In this document: positions 48,826 through 61,489 of the stretch, one piece after another | How positions within the stretch are numbered: the first letter of the stretch is position 1 | Layout: every line of letters begins with the position of its first letter | NCBI GenBank assembly: GCA_036346405.1 | Contig: CM070546.1 | Location: 99,330,826 to 99,394,825 of the forward strand | Reading direction: 5' to 3' | From: Phyllostachys edulis | Lineage: Eukaryota; Streptophyta; Magnoliopsida; Poales; Poaceae | DNA length: 64,000 nt | Notes under the pieces: generated by a model | Seen by the model: the letters and a program-made list of their open reading frames with translations, nothing else | Databases searched by the model: none | What the model was told of the DNA's origin: nothing | Translations under genes and position numbers: made by a program

Positions 48826-49680
48826 ATACTTATCACGATTTGTTAGTATTAAGAACCGCGTGATATATATATATCACGAGACGGTTAGTATTAAAACCGT
48901 CTGTGATATATATCTTATCACAGACGGTTTTTATTAAGAACCGTCTGTGACTTAGAATTTTCCTTACTCTGCAATTTTACCATGGCTTGAAATCACTAAA
49001 CACTCCGATTTTACCAAGCCATGGTAAAATTAGAGTGTTAGTGATTTCAAGCCATGGTAAAATCGGAGTGTTAGTGATTTCATGTCATGGTAAAATCAGA
49101 GTGTTAGTGATTCCAAGCCATGGTAAAATCGACGTGTTAGTGATTCCAAGCCATGGTAAAATTTAGTAATTTGAATCCATGGTAAAATCGAGTGTAAGGA
49201 AAATTCCAAATTCTGAGCGGTTTTAATACAAACCGCTGCGTGATAAGATATGTATCATAGACGGTTTTAATACAAACCGTCTATGATAAGATATGTATTA
49301 TAGGCGGTTTTAATACGAACCGTCTATGATACTTCACGACGGTTTTCAACACGAACCGCCTGCAGTGATGAGCACAGAATTGACAGATAGATTCGTGTTG
49401 AAAACCGCTCGTGAAGTGTCACGAGCGGTTACGAACAAGAACCGCTCGCGTGATACTACTAAGTATCACTGAGCGGTTCTTATTGTAACCGCTCGTGATG
49501 GTATCCTGTTATCGTTAACACGAACCGCTCTGTGATATTACTTCTTCACGAGCGGTTTTAGCGCGACCGAACATGCATTTGGTCGCTAAACCAAAACCGT
49601 CTATGATTGTATTTATCTGAGCGGTTTTGGTCAGCCGTCTGCGTGATGAGGCGTCCAGTATTAGCCTTTTTGTAGTAGTG
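48826..49680 (-). mobile_element. CACTA-type transposon fragment (non-autonomous)
   Basis: At 49667-49680 the sequence ends TTTGTAGTAGTG, i.e. CACTACTACAAA on the minus strand, the CACTA terminus. Inward are many subterminal repeats of the type ACCGTCTATGAT and CGAGCGGTT in both orientations. The other terminus is missing: at 48826 the sequence joins LTR DNA directly, and 733 bp of LTR present in the 3' LTR is absent. This fits insertion followed by a deletion that took one transposon end. No transposase ORF. Confidence 0.75.
49025..49190 (+). repeat. minisatellite, 33 bp unit, about 5 copies
   Basis: The unit reads GTGTTAGTGATTTCAAGCC followed by ATGGTAAAATCGGA. It sits in a small inverted repeat: TTTTCCTTACTCTGCAATTTT (48957) faces GAGTGTAAGGAAAATTCC (49190). 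Lies inside the CACTA fragment. Confidence 0.85.
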
Positions 49681-49975
49681 TCACTAACTAATCGTAAACT
49701 GATCGTAAGTAGTTACGAACTGGTCATTACTAAATATGAACTAGTTATATAGAGATACAAGCTGGTCATAAGTGATAAGGACCTAGTCGCATATCATACT
49801 GCATTAAGGTTCGTCCGACATAATTTATGTGTATTCGAGAATCATTATGTCTTGCTAGGAACCGCTAATGACTCGTGGTTGGAAAAGAGTTTTCGAGTCA
49901 CAACCGATTACACATGAACCTACAGGGCCACACACTTAACGGGTTGGAATAAACATGTTCGGATAGGATCTTCAT

Positions 49976-49978
<3 letters not shown>

Positions 49979-50035
<57 letters not shown>
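49979..50035 (+). repeat. (TA)n replacing the LTR TATA box
   Basis: About 28 AT units between GGATCTTCATGTG and GGATATGCATGAGG. The 3' LTR has CTCTATATAAGGAGATGCACGAGG at the same place (59731-59754), and the inverted relative has CTATATAAAGAGATGC. The repeat therefore grew from the TATA box. Confidence 0.85.
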
Positions 50036-50037
<2 letters not shown>

Positions 50038-50408
50038 ATATGCATGAGGTTGTTGGGACATGAGACACAACGTGAGTTGCCCTTCCGAAACCCTAGTCGC
50101 CATCTTCTCGAGTGCCCTACCGTGCGAGTTGGTGCTAGCACATTGGCGTGCGGTGTTCCATCCCTGGACGTGTGGATACCATAGAGGCGCTGCTGCGATT
50201 GCTGTTGTGCTGAACAAGGATGATCCACGATCTTCATAAGGAACGCAATTGGTTGCTGGAGGAGATGATCGGCATCGAGGACATTGGACAATCAACTACG
50301 ACCACTTCATCAACGCGCTCTATGTTAGATCAAGCTGCTCTAACTATTCTTCTGATACATTGCGCGTCTAGTGGTAACGATCTATGATCTCTTGCTTACA
50401 TGGCTTCC

Positions 50409-53400
50409 TGTTGGGTTATGGGTAGGCTACAATAGCTACAAATCAAAATTTCTACTGTGCAAACCAGGAAGCCAAGCAAGTAGATGATCACAGATCGTTA
50501 CCACTAGACGCGCAGAGCAGCGGAAGAAGTGTTGGAGCAGCCTGGTCCAACGTAGAGCGTGTCGATGTAGTGGTCGTAGTCGATAGTCTAACGTCCTTGC
50601 GAGTCGATCATCTCCTCCAGCAACCTCTGCAGTTCCTTATGAAGATCGCGGATCATCCTCAAGCGCAACAACGACCGCAGTAGCGCCTCTACGGTATCCA
50701 CACGTTCAGGGAAGGAACAACCATACGCCGGTGTGCTAGCACCAAGTCGCACAACAAAGCTCTCAGGAAGATGGCAACTAGGGTTTCGGTGGAACAACTC
50801 AACTCACGACTTTCGTGTGTCTTGTCTGTTATGTTCACCCCCCCGCTCCCAACAGTCTCATGCATCTCTTTATATAGTGCTCGTGACGGATCCTATCCGA
50901 ACACGTTTGACGAATCGTATTCGTACTTGTTAAGGGTTTCATCAATAAGTCACATACTTGTTAATCTTTATAACCAATGATTCATTCAAGGAATAGGATA
51001 ACACATTATCCAATATTATGAACATAATGAAATACAATCATCTCTATGATTGTCTCTAGGGCATATTTCCAACAGTCTCCCACTTGCACTGGAGTCAATC
51101 ATTAAGGTATCTAATACCGATAGCTCTTGTGTGCGCCTCATGCTTGGGCTGTGTGAGAGGCTTTGTCAACGGATCATCAACATTTAAATCCGTATGAACT
51201 TTGCATATCTTAACATCTCCTCTATTCGCTAACTCGCGAATAAGATGATAACGCCTGAGTATATGTTTGGATTTCTGATGGGATCTAGGCTCCTTAGCCT
51301 GAGCAATAGCTCTATTGTTGTCACAATAGAGATCCATCGGGCTCGAGGCACTCGGAACCGCACCCAACTCATCAAGGAACTTCTTTATCCAAACACCTTC
51401 TTTCGCAGCTTCAGAAGCCGCAATGTACTCGGCCTCCGTAGTAGAATCAACAACCGTCTATTGCTTGGAACTTTTCTAGCTCCCTGCTCCTCCATTCAAA
51501 ATGAATACAAAACCAGATTGCGAACGATAATCATCTTTGTCGGTTTGGAAGCTTGCATCGGTGTAACCATTTACAACGAGCTCTTTATCACCGCCATAAA
51601 CTAGGAGCACATCCTTAGTCCTTCTCAAGTACTTAAGGATGTTTTTCATGTTGTCCAAAGGACCTTCACCGGATCGACTTGGTATCTACTGTAACACTTA
51701 GAGCATATGATACATCCGTCGTGTACATAGCATAGCATACATGATAGATCCAACAGCCGAAGCATATGGAATTCTACTCATTTTGTCTCGCTCATCAGTG
51801 GTCGTAGGACATTGACTCTTCCTAAGATTAATGCTATGTGCCATGGGCAAGAAACCTTTCTTGGAATCTTGCATGTTGAATTGTTTCAACACTTTGTCTA
51901 TGTACATATCCTGGCTTAATCTAATTAGCCTCTTAGATCTATCTCTGTAGATCCTTATACCAAGAATATATGCTGCATCTCCCAAATCTTTCATTGAGAA
52001 ACAATTTCTTAATGAAGTTTTAACAGATTCAAGCATTGGAATGTCATTTTCCACCAGTAGTATGTCATCTACATACAAGATCAGAAACACAAGCTTGCTC
52101 CCACTAACCCTTTTGTAAACACAAGGTTCTTCTTCGTTCTTGATGAAGTCAAACCCTTTGACCACTTCATCAAAACAAATGTTCCAACTTCGAGATGCTT
52201 GCTTCAATCCATAAATGGATTTATTTAGCTTGCATACCTTTCTAGTTTCCTTTGGATCGACAAAACCCTCAGGTTGTGTCATGTACACATCCTCACTTAG
52301 GTTTCCATTAAGGAAAGTCGTTTTGACATCTATCTGCCATATCTCATAGTCGAAATATGCAGCAATAGCTAGAATGATCCGAATAGACTCAAGCATCGTG
52401 ACAGGAGAGAAGGTTTCATCATAATTAACTCCTTGAATTTGTCTGAAACCCTTCGCAACCAATCGTCTCTTATGAATGTGAACATTTCCATCCATGTCTA
52501 TCTTTTTCTTAAAGATCCACTAGCACTCAATGGTCTTAATACCATTAGGTGCATCAACCAAGTTCCAAACTTGATTATCATGCATGGACTTTATTTCGGA
52601 TCTCATGGCCTCATGCCATGACTCAGAGTCTGGGTCCACTATCGCTTCCGCATAAGTTTTAGGCTCATCATTATCCACCAATAATACGTCATGCCCATAC
52701 CTTATAGGCAATTGACGTGGGGGCTGATGCCTCATCTACAGGTTCAACAATATTTTGTTCATCCTGTAGAGGTTCAGTAGAGTTGAAATATTTTTAGATA
52801 GTTCCCGAATTTCTTCGAGTTGCACCTTGCTCCCACTGACTCCTTTGGAAATAAACTCTTTCTCCAAGAAGACACTATTACGAGCAACAAACACTTTGTT
52901 ATCAACCTGATTATAAAAATAATATTCTTTAGTTTCTTTAGGATACCCCACAAAGAAGCACTTATCGGGCTTGGGTGTGAGTTTGTCAGACGTCAAACGT
53001 TTAACATAGACATCACATCCCTAAATCTTTAGAAAAGACAAAGTAGGACTCTTCCCAGTCCATATCTCATATGGTGTCTTATCTACTGATTTAGATAGTA
53101 CCCTATTTAAAGTGAAAGCAGCAGTTTCTATAGCGTAACCCAAAAAATACAACGGTAGATCTAATTGGCTCATCATTGATCGAACCATGTCCAACAAGGT
53201 CCTATTACGTTGCTCAGACACCCCATTCCATTGTGGAGTGCCCGGTGGTGTAAGCTGTGGAACAATTCCACATTGTTTCAAATGATCATCAAACTCATGG
53301 CTCAAAAACTCACCTCCACGATCAGATCGTAAAGATTTGATTGTCTTGCCAAGTTGATTTTGTACCTTATTCTAGAACTCCTTGAACTTTTTAAAGGATT

Positions 53401-53497
53401 CCGACTTGTGCCTCATTAAGTAGATACATCCATATCTACTATAGTCATCGGTGAAAGTAATGAAGTACTGAAAACCACCTTTAGCCGATTGGTCGGA
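50409..53497 (-). mobile_element. truncated inverted Angela-like copia (3' LTR plus part of pol)
   Basis: The minus-strand element has its 3' LTR at 50409-51074 (666 bp; TG...CA; minus-strand start TGTTGGAAATATGCCC), then the polypurine word, RNase H, RT and part of integrase. It stops at about 53497 inside the integrase (just before the FQYFITFTDD block, reading leftward) and joins directly to the leader of the surrounding plus-strand element. Gag, protease and 5' LTR are gone. Confidence 0.85.
51095..53497 (-). pseudogene. copia pol fragment (integrase, RT, RNase H)
   Basis: All pieces lie in one minus-strand frame, separated only by a few stops. Integrase: FQYFITFTDD near 53480, SDRGGEF near 53320, NGVSEQRNRTLLDM near 53230. 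RT: YDETFSPVTMLESIR, YVDDILLV near 52060, and LGIRIYRDRS. RNase H: YTDASFQTDKDD near 51560, STTEAEYIAASEA near 51430. Frame retention suggests a fairly recent copy. The stops near 52997, 52736, 52496 and 51697 disable it. Confidence 0.9.
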
Positions 53498-54471
53498 ATA
53501 GGGTTAATATGATTAATCTAATGAATTTCCATGGCTCAATTACATGAATAAGATTCATGTCGGGACCGCTGTGCTAGATGATCATTGTCGTGTTATATAG
53601 TATTATGTGTTCATGTCACCCGATAGAATTGGATTCTATGCATAACACCTTTTGTAGGGATTGATGTGAATAGTATGGACCATTGTGTATGTGATGCATG
53701 TATGGATCTTTCATGGTCTGCGTGTCATGATGTGTGGTAGCCATTGAGCTACATATTATTATATAACGGTCTGCGTGCCGACATGTGTTGCTTGATATTA
53801 TCATATGTAATTCATTACTAGCTTTTAGGAGTAACTACTTAGTAGATGAATGTGGTGATTTCAAGCATGATGGCACGGAGGACAGGAAGCATGGTGATTG
53901 TGATAGTCATGTTAAGGGTCATACTATTTCATAGGTTAATATGATTATCTGTGAATGTTTATTTTGGTCCTGTTATGCTATTGATCATGTTTTATCATTA
54001 GACATGATAGAGTAGTATCCCTCAAGAAAAATTAAGTAAATTTGATGCATTTCTGATTGCTGCACCTATCACGATTTTGATCATTAATTGGTAGGTCTAC
54101 AAAAGTAGGGTGCCATTAGCAATCTTAATAAGATGGGGTGGGTATTGGACACCCACATGCATAGTATTGGTTTAACTTGACAAGGCTATCAAAACGGTTT
54201 TGGGCCGCCGGGGCATAGAGATGCCACTCAACGGAGAAGAGTCATATGAGATATGATTGAAAAAGGGTTGCTTACCTAAATCACTAGGTTTCTAGCAATG
54301 ATGCCAAAGCTCACTAGGACTTAATGATATATGGATCTTGAACCCACTATATGATGTTAGAGAGAAACATGGTTTAGAACATATAGTAGGAGTATCTTTT
54401 ATTAAAGTGTTTAATAGAAGATCTTACATAAACATAGTGCTGAATTTTTGCATATGTTTCTGTTGTAGATC
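53498..54471 (+). other. leader of the Angela-like copia (between lost PBS and gag)
   Basis: Untranslated AT-rich DNA. The last ~350 bp (54110-54460) resembles the leader of BARE/Angela elements (CTAGCAATGATGCCAAAGCTC; TGGATCTTGAACCCACT). No PBS is visible; it was probably lost with the end of the 5' LTR at the 53497 junction. Confidence 0.6.
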
Positions 54472-57400
54472 ATAGCACCTAATACTTCCTCCACACCTAC
54501 CTTTAACTTGCGATTTATTCTTGAGAAAGAAAAGTTGAATGGAACAAATTTCATTGACTAATTTCGTAATATGAGAATTGTTCTCAAACAAGAAAAGAAG
54601 GAATACATTATAGAGGGTCCTTATCTCAAGGAACCGAATGCAGATGCTACTCGTACTGAAAAGAATGCTTACGAGAAGCATTCCAATGACACAGTCGATG
54701 TACACTGCCTTATACTTGCCACAATGAACTCCAAGCTTCAGAAACAATATGAGACTACATATGCTTGCAATATGATTGTGGGTCTGAAAGGTATATTTCA
54801 GGATCAAGCAAGAGCAGAGAGGTACAATACATCCAAGACATTGTTTTCTTGTACACTTTCGGAAGGTAACCCGATCAGTCCTCATGTGATCAAGATAATT
54901 AGTCACATTGAGAGCTTGGAAAAACTTGGTTTTTCTCTTAGCCAAGAGTTGGCTACTCATGTGATTCTCCAATCGCTCCCTGCGAGCTTTGAGCCCGTCA
55001 TATTGAATTTTCATATGAATGGCATGGAGAAGTCAATGATCGAGTTACATGGCACGCTTAAAGGTGCCGAGGAGAGCATCAAGAAAAGTTCTAATCACAC
55101 GATGATGGTTTAAAAGACTACTAGTTTCAAGAACAAAGGTAAGTCTGGGGGAAAGGGAAAAGGCACATGAAAGACTCAAGATGAGATCGAGAGTCTTAAG
55201 GCTAAACTTAAGAAGCTTAAGCTAGGTCCTATGCCAGGTACAGAATGTTACCATTGTCATGAGACTATGCATTGGAAGAAAAATTACAAGAAGTAGTTAG
55301 CAGAAATGAAAAAGAACTATGAAAGTAAGACTTCTAGTTCAGGTATAAATGTTAAAGAAATTAATCTTGTCACTTCTCCTACATGTTCTTGGGTATTTGA
55401 TACCAGATCGGTTGCTGATATTTGCAATTCGATGCAGGAACTGATAGGGAGTAGAAGATTGGCAAGATGCGAGGTTGATCTTTGCGTGGACAATAGAGCA
55501 AGAGTTGCTGCATTAGCTATTGACACTTTACCTTTAGTTTTACCCTTAGGATTAGTTATGGAATTAAATAATTATTATTATGTTCCCGCCTTAAGCAAAA
55601 ACATTATTTCTGCTTCTTGTTTAGGAGCAGAAGGATATGAGTTCAGAATAAAGAACAATTACTGTTTAATTTATTTTGAAGATATGCTTTATGGCCATGC
55701 TCCATTAGTGAATGGATTATATGTTTTGAATCTTGAGGATATGTCTGTCTATAACATTAATGCTAAGAGACTTCGACCTAATGATTTGAATCCCACTTTT
55801 ATTTTGCATTATCGTGTAGGTCAAATAAATAAGAAGTGCATGATGAAGCTCCATAAAGATGGTCTTCTAAACTCATTTGATTTTGAATCATTTGAAATAT
55901 GTGAATCTTGTTTACTTGGCAAGATGACAAGAGCACCTTTTACGACCAGAGGTGAGAGGGCAAGTGACTTGTTGGCCCTTGTACATACGGATGTATGTGG
56001 ACCGATGAGTACTCCGACCAGAGGTGGTTTTCAATACTTCATAACTTTTACTGATGATTTTAGTAGATATGGTTATATCTACTTGATGAGGCACAAGTTG
56101 GAATCCTTTGAAAAGTTCAAAGAATTCCAGAATGAGGTACATAATTAACTTAGCAAGCCAATTAAATATCTACAATCGGATCGTGGAGGTGAATATTTGA
56201 GCCATGAGTTTAGTGATCATCTAAAGAAATATGGAATTATTCCACAACTTACTCCGCCGAGAGCGCCTCAATGGAATGGGGTGTCTGAACGCCGGAATTG
56301 AACATTGTTAGACATGGTTCGATCAATGATGAGCTAATATGATCTTCTATTGTATTTCTGGGGATATGTTCTAGAAACAGTGGCTTTCACTTTAAATAGG
56401 GTTCCATTAAAAACAGTAAAAACAACACCATATGAGATATAAACCGGGAAACGTACTGGATTGTCTTTTCTCAAGATGTGAGGTTGCGAGTTATATATAA
56501 AACATTTGACGTATGACAAACTCACACCCAAGTCGGATAAATGCCTCTTTGCGGGGTATCCTAAGGAAACTAAAGGATATTACTTTTATAATCGAGATGA
56601 TAACAAAGTGTTTGTTGCCCAAATTGGTGTCTTCTTGGAGAAAGTATTTCTTTCCAAAGGAGTCAGTGGGAGCAAGGTACAACTCGAAGAAATTCGGGAA
56701 AGATCTAAAAATCTTTCAACTCCTACTGAACCTCTACAGGATGAACAAAATGTTGTACAACCTGTAGATGAGGCATGAGCCCCACGTAGATCTAAAAGGT
56801 CACGTCGATTGCCTATAAGGTATGGGCACGACATTCTATTATTGAATAACGATGAGCCTAAGACTTATGCAGAGGCGATGATGGACCCAGACTCCGAGTC
56901 ATGGCTTGAAGTCATGAGATCTGAGATAAAATCCATGCATGACAATTATGTTTGGAACTTGGTTGATGCACCTGATGGTATTAAAACCATTGAGTACAAA
57001 TGGATTTGTAAGAAAGAGATATGGATAGAAATGTTCATATTCATAAGGAACGACTGGTTGCAAAGGGTTTCAAACAAATTTAAGGTGTTGATTACGATGA
57101 AACCTTCTCGCCTGTCGTTATGCTTAAGTCTATCTGGATTATTCTAGCTATTGTTGTGTATTTCGATTATGAGATATGGTAAATGGATGTCAAAACGGTT
57201 TTCCTAAATGAAAACCTAAGTGGGGATGTGTACATGACACAGCCTGAAGGTTTTGTCGATCTACAGGAAGCTAGAAAGGTATGCAAGCTTTAGAAATCCA
57301 TCTATGGATTAAAGTAAGCCTCTCGGAGTTGGAACATTCGTTTTGATAAAGTGGTCAAAGGGTTTGACTTCATCAAGAATGAAGAAGAATCTTGTGCTTA

Positions 57401-58429
57401 CAAGAAGGTTACTGGGAGCAAACTTGTGTTTATGATCTTATATGTGGATGACATATTACTGGTCAGAGATGATATTCCTGTACTTGAATCTATTAAAACT
57501 TCATTAAGAAATAGTTTCTCTATAAGAGAATTAGGAGATGCGGCATATATTTTAGGCATAAGGATCTATAGGGATAGATCTAAAATACTAATTGGATTAA
57601 GCCAAGATATGTACATTGACAAGGTGTTGAAGCAGTTCAACATGCAAGATTCAAAGAAAGGTTTCTTGCTAATGTCACATGGAATTAATCTTAGCAAGAG
57701 TCAATGTCCTTCGACACCTAATGAGTGAGATAAAATAAGTAGAATCTCATATGCTTCAGCTATTTGGGTCTATCATGTATGACATGCTATGTACACGACC
57801 AGATGTGTCGTATGCTCTAAGTGTTATGAGCAGATATCAGTCAGATCTAGGTGAAGGTCACTAGATAGCAGTCAAGAATATCCTTAAGTACTTGAGAAGG
57901 ACTAAAGATGCATTCCTTGTTTATGGTGGTGAGGAAGAGTTGGTCGTAAATGGTTAAATTGACGCTAGCTTCCAAACTGACAAGGATGATTTCAGATTGC
58001 AGTCTGGGTTTGTGTTTTGTCTTAATGGAGGAGTAGTGAGCTGGAAAAGTTCTAAGCATGGAACAGTTGTTCATTCTACAACAGAGACTGAGTACATTGC
58101 GGCTTCAGAAGCTACAAAAGAGGTTGTATGGATTAGGAAGTTCATTAATGAACTGAATGTGGTTTCTAGTATTTCTAGTCCAATGGATCTCTATTGTGAT
58201 AATAGCGGAGCCATTGCATAACCTAAGGAACCTAGATCGCATCAAAAGTCCAAACACATACTACAACGATATCACATTATTCGTGAGATTGTTGAAAGAG
58301 GTGATGTGAAGAAATGCAATGTGCACATGGATTTGAACATTGTTGATCCGTTGACAAAGCCTCTCCCACAACCTAAGCATGAGGTGCACTTAGATACATG
58401 TATGATTGACTCTAGTGCAAGTGGGAGAC
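54472..58429 (+). pseudogene. copia gag-pol of the Angela-like element
   Basis: Mostly one frame. Gag from 54472, where the expected start codon reads ATA; then TFNLRFILEKEKLNG, and a zinc knuckle near 55248 (CYHCHETMHWKKNY, last Cys lost). Protease region WVFDTRS near 55390. GAG-pre-integrase CESCLLGKM near 55900. Integrase HTDVCGPMS and FITFTDDFSRYGY near 55985-56080. RT blocks near 56940-57600 with YVDDILLV near 57440 after a frameshift near 57150-57350; the frame returns near 57750. RNase H near 57940-58220 with TETEYIAASEA. At least seven stops. Confidence 0.9.
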
Positions 58430-60172
58430 TGTTGGTGATATGCCCTAGTGGCAATCATAGAGATGATTGTATCACGTCTATATTTATGAGTTATAGAATA
58501 AATGTTATTATGTTCCTTGAATGAATCATTAGTTATAAAGATTAACAAGTATGTGTCTTGTTGGTGAAGCTCTTTAACTTATATGATGTCGTTCTAATTG
58601 TATCCCTGGTCGGATGTCACTGGTCGGAACACTAGTGACTTATCGACCAGCACATGTATTGATTGATAACCATGTTTCACCGGTCATGGATATAGGGATA
58701 TCGAATCAATAATGTGAACACATGTTAGATAACATGGTGTTGGATTGACCTACCTTGAAAAACTATTGAGATTGTTATGATTTTATGTGTCATCAGTTGG
58801 TGTCAAGCAATCATGATGCATAATCCTTAGACCTGAGATCAACATGGTTTCCTACATGTGTAACAGTATACTTAGGGGTTACCAAATGCTACTCCGTAAC
58901 AGGATAGTTATAAAGGTAGCTTTCGGGTATGCTATGAAACATGTGGAGTATGATTTTATGTGTCATCAGTTGGTGTCAAGCAATCATGATGTATAATCCT
59001 TAGAACTGAGATTAGCATGGTTTCCTACATGTGTAATAGTATACTTAGGGGCTGCCAAATGCTACTCCGTAAATGGATAGTTATAAAGGTAACTTTCGGA
59101 TATGCTATGAAACATGCGGAGCAATGTGACTGGTCGGATATGGGATTTGCCCCTCCTAACATAACAGGAGAGATATCCGCGGGCCCCTCAATGTGGTCGG
59201 ATAAAGAAAGTGTATGGCCATGCCACTAGTGGTCAAAGAGCCGACCACATGAGGTTATTCGTCACTTGATCGAGAAAGTATTGAACGGTCCATGGATGAC
59301 AAAATATCTCATCTAGAGTTCAACCAGATATCGTGAGGCAGAGGGAGAATACACAGGCATGTCATTTAGTTCGACCAGATAAAGACTGGTCATATGGAGA
59401 TACGAGCTGGTCGTAGACTGGTCGAACATAATCACTAACTAGTCGTAAATTGATCATGAGGAGTTACGAACTGGTCATGACTAAATATGAACTGGTCGTA
59501 TAGAGATATGAGTTAGTTGTAAGTGATAAGGACCTAGTCGTAGATCATATTGTATTAAGGTTCATCTGATATAATTTATGTGTATTTGGGAATCGTTAAG
59601 TTCTGCTAGAAACTGCTAACGACTCGTGGTCGAAAAAGAGTTTCTGAGTCACAACCGATTACACATGAACCTACAGGGTCACACACGTAACAGGTTGAAA
59701 CAAACGTGTTCAGATAGGATCCGTCATAGGCTCTATATAAGGAGATGCACGAGGTTGTTGGGACATGAGACACAACGTGAGTTGCTCTACCGAAACCCTA
59801 GCCGCCACCTTCTCGAGTGCACTACCATACGAGTTAGTGCTAACACATCGGCATGCGGTGTTCCATCCCTGGATGTGTTTATACCGTAGAGACGTTGATG
59901 TGATTGCTACTGTGCTGAACGAGGACGATCCACGATCTTCACAAGTAATACAATTGGTTGCTAGAGGAGACGATTGACATCGAGGACGTTGGACGATCGA
60001 CTACAACCACTTCATCGACGCACTCTATGTTGTATTAGGCTGCTCCAACTCTTCTTCCGCTGCACTGTGTGTCTAGTGGTAACGATCTATGATCTCTTGC
60101 TTACATGGCTTCTTGGTTTGCATGATAGAATTTTTGAATTGACAGCTAGCATAGCCTAGCCGTATCCCTTCA
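58430..60172 (+). mobile_element. 3' LTR of the Angela-like copia (1743 bp)
   Basis: Starts TGTTGGTGATATGCC after the polypurine word GTGGGAGAC and ends CCCTTCA before the TCGAC duplication. TATA box CTATATAAGG at 59733. It contains a 173 bp tandem duplication at 58779-59124 (starting GATTTTATGTGTCATCAG). Confidence 0.9.
58779..59124 (+). repeat. 173 bp tandem duplication inside the 3' LTR
   Basis: Two copies starting at 58779 and 58952 with about ten differences by eye. The corresponding part of the 5' LTR is missing, so it cannot be told whether the duplication predates insertion. Confidence 0.85.
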
Positions 60173-60964
60173 TCGACATCACTGGCCCATTCCCATAGCT
60201 GAGGGCAACCTCCGCTTCGCGTTTGTTGCCATCGAGTACTTCTCTAGGTGGGTAGAGGCCGTGGTGGTCGCTAAAATCACGGCCACCACAGTACAGCGGT
60301 TCACATGGAGATGTATCATTTGAAGATATGGGGTGTCGCGCAACATCATCACTGACAAATGGCACCCAGTTTAATTCAACATCATTTAGGGCATTTTGCC
60401 AAGGTCTGGGAACAACGATATGCTTTGCATCGGTTGGGCATCCCGAGTCCAACGAGGCGGTCGAGTGAGCCAATGCTAACTTGCTCACAGGGCTCTGGCT
60501 CGAGGAACTTCAAAAAGCCCCATGGGAACTCCGAACATCACCAATCAGGGCCGCGGGCTTCTCTCCCTTCAAGCTCCGATTCGACGACAAAGCAATGACC
60601 CCGGGAGAGCTCACGACCAAGTCCCGCCGAGCAACAGAGGATAGTGAGCCTACAGGCTAGGAGATCTCCCTCGATCTCCTCGAAGAACATCACGTACAAG
60701 CCATATCAACCATGGCGAAGTACACCGAAGGGGTAGTGAAGCCATACAACAAGAAGGTCAAGATCCGCCCTCTAGCATTAGGCGACATGGTCCTCAAGCG
60801 AGTCGTAAATCCCATGACCATAGGCAAGTTGGAGTCCAAGTGGGAAGAGTCGTACATCATCGCCTGCAACACAAAGAGCGGGCTCCTTCTACATCGCGAC
60901 ACTGGAGGGACAATAGTTAGACCACATGTGGAACGCTAAGAGCCTTCGCAAGTTCTATCCCTAG
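60173..60964 (+). pseudogene. gypsy integrase catalytic core and C-terminus
   Basis: Resumes the gypsy integrase after the copia insertion: DITGPFP near 60175, a degraded TNGTQF near 60355, HPESN near 60437, then KYTEGVVKPYNKKVKIRPL and LGDMVLKRV near 60720-60800. Ends KSLRKFYP with a stop at 60962-60964. Several stops and frameshifts. The polyprotein end here implies that the 3' LTR lies beyond the window. Confidence 0.85.
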
Positions 60965-61084
60965 GGCCAACAATGTAAAAAACCGGTTGCGCCCGGATAA
61001 CTGCCACTAGCCATCCCAAAATGGCAGAGGCATGTACAAAAGCAAATGTATGCCTTTTGGGCAATTTATCCCCGTCTAATATAA

Positions 61085-61350
61085 ACAAAGACACCGCATA
61101 TGGCTCATTAGCCCCGGTGCACACCGATGCCCTCCGCAGGCACGAGTGTATAAACAAAGGCACCGTGCATGGCTCATTAGCCCCGGTGCACACCGATACC
61201 CTCCGCAGGTACGAGTGTATAAACAAAGACACCGGTCACACCACGCATGGCTCAATAGCCTCGGTGTACACCATCGAAGACACGACACATGGCTCATTAA
61301 CCCCCGTGCACACCGATACCCCCCTCCGCAGGCACGAGGGAATAGACGAA
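61085..61350 (+). repeat. tandem array, ~69 bp unit, about 4 copies
   Basis: The unit contains ATGGCTCATTAGCCCCGGTG, CACACCGATACCCTCCGCAG and CACGAGTGTATAAACAAAG. The third copy is altered by a small insertion. Non-coding sequence between the gypsy pol and the 3' LTR. Confidence 0.85.
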
Positions 61351-61489
61351 AATGCCATGCATGGCTCAGGCCCTGGTGCATAGGACTAGACCCTAGGCAC
61401 CAGAACACACGGGGGAGGGGGGGGACGACACCGTTCTTTGCCTCCCCTCTCGCAAAAAAGTTAGGGCTCCCTGGAGTCTTATCTAAAAA

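Larger units (their letters stand above)
48560..50408 (+). mobile_element. 5' LTR of the Angela-like copia (interrupted)
   Basis: Matches the 3' LTR (58430-60172) from TGTTGGTGATATGCC onward. It lacks the stretch equal to 58696-59428, which the CACTA fragment replaces. Its 3' tail stops at GGCTTCC (50408), where the inverted copy begins. The LTR end and the PBS are lost. Confidence 0.8.
48560..60172 (+). mobile_element. Angela/BARE/RIRE1-like copia retrotransposon with nested insertions
   Basis: Plus-strand copia, 11.6 kb, flanked by TCGAC duplications at 48555-48559 and 60173-60177. Its removal rejoins the gypsy integrase reading GLD...ITGPF. The LTR start TGTTGGTGATATGCCCTAG and the upstream GTGCAAGTGGGAGAC polypurine word are typical of the Angela/BARE group (RIRE1 in Oryza; from memory). 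Nested inside are a CACTA fragment (48826-49680), a TA microsatellite, and a truncated inverted relative (50409-53497). Confidence 0.9.
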
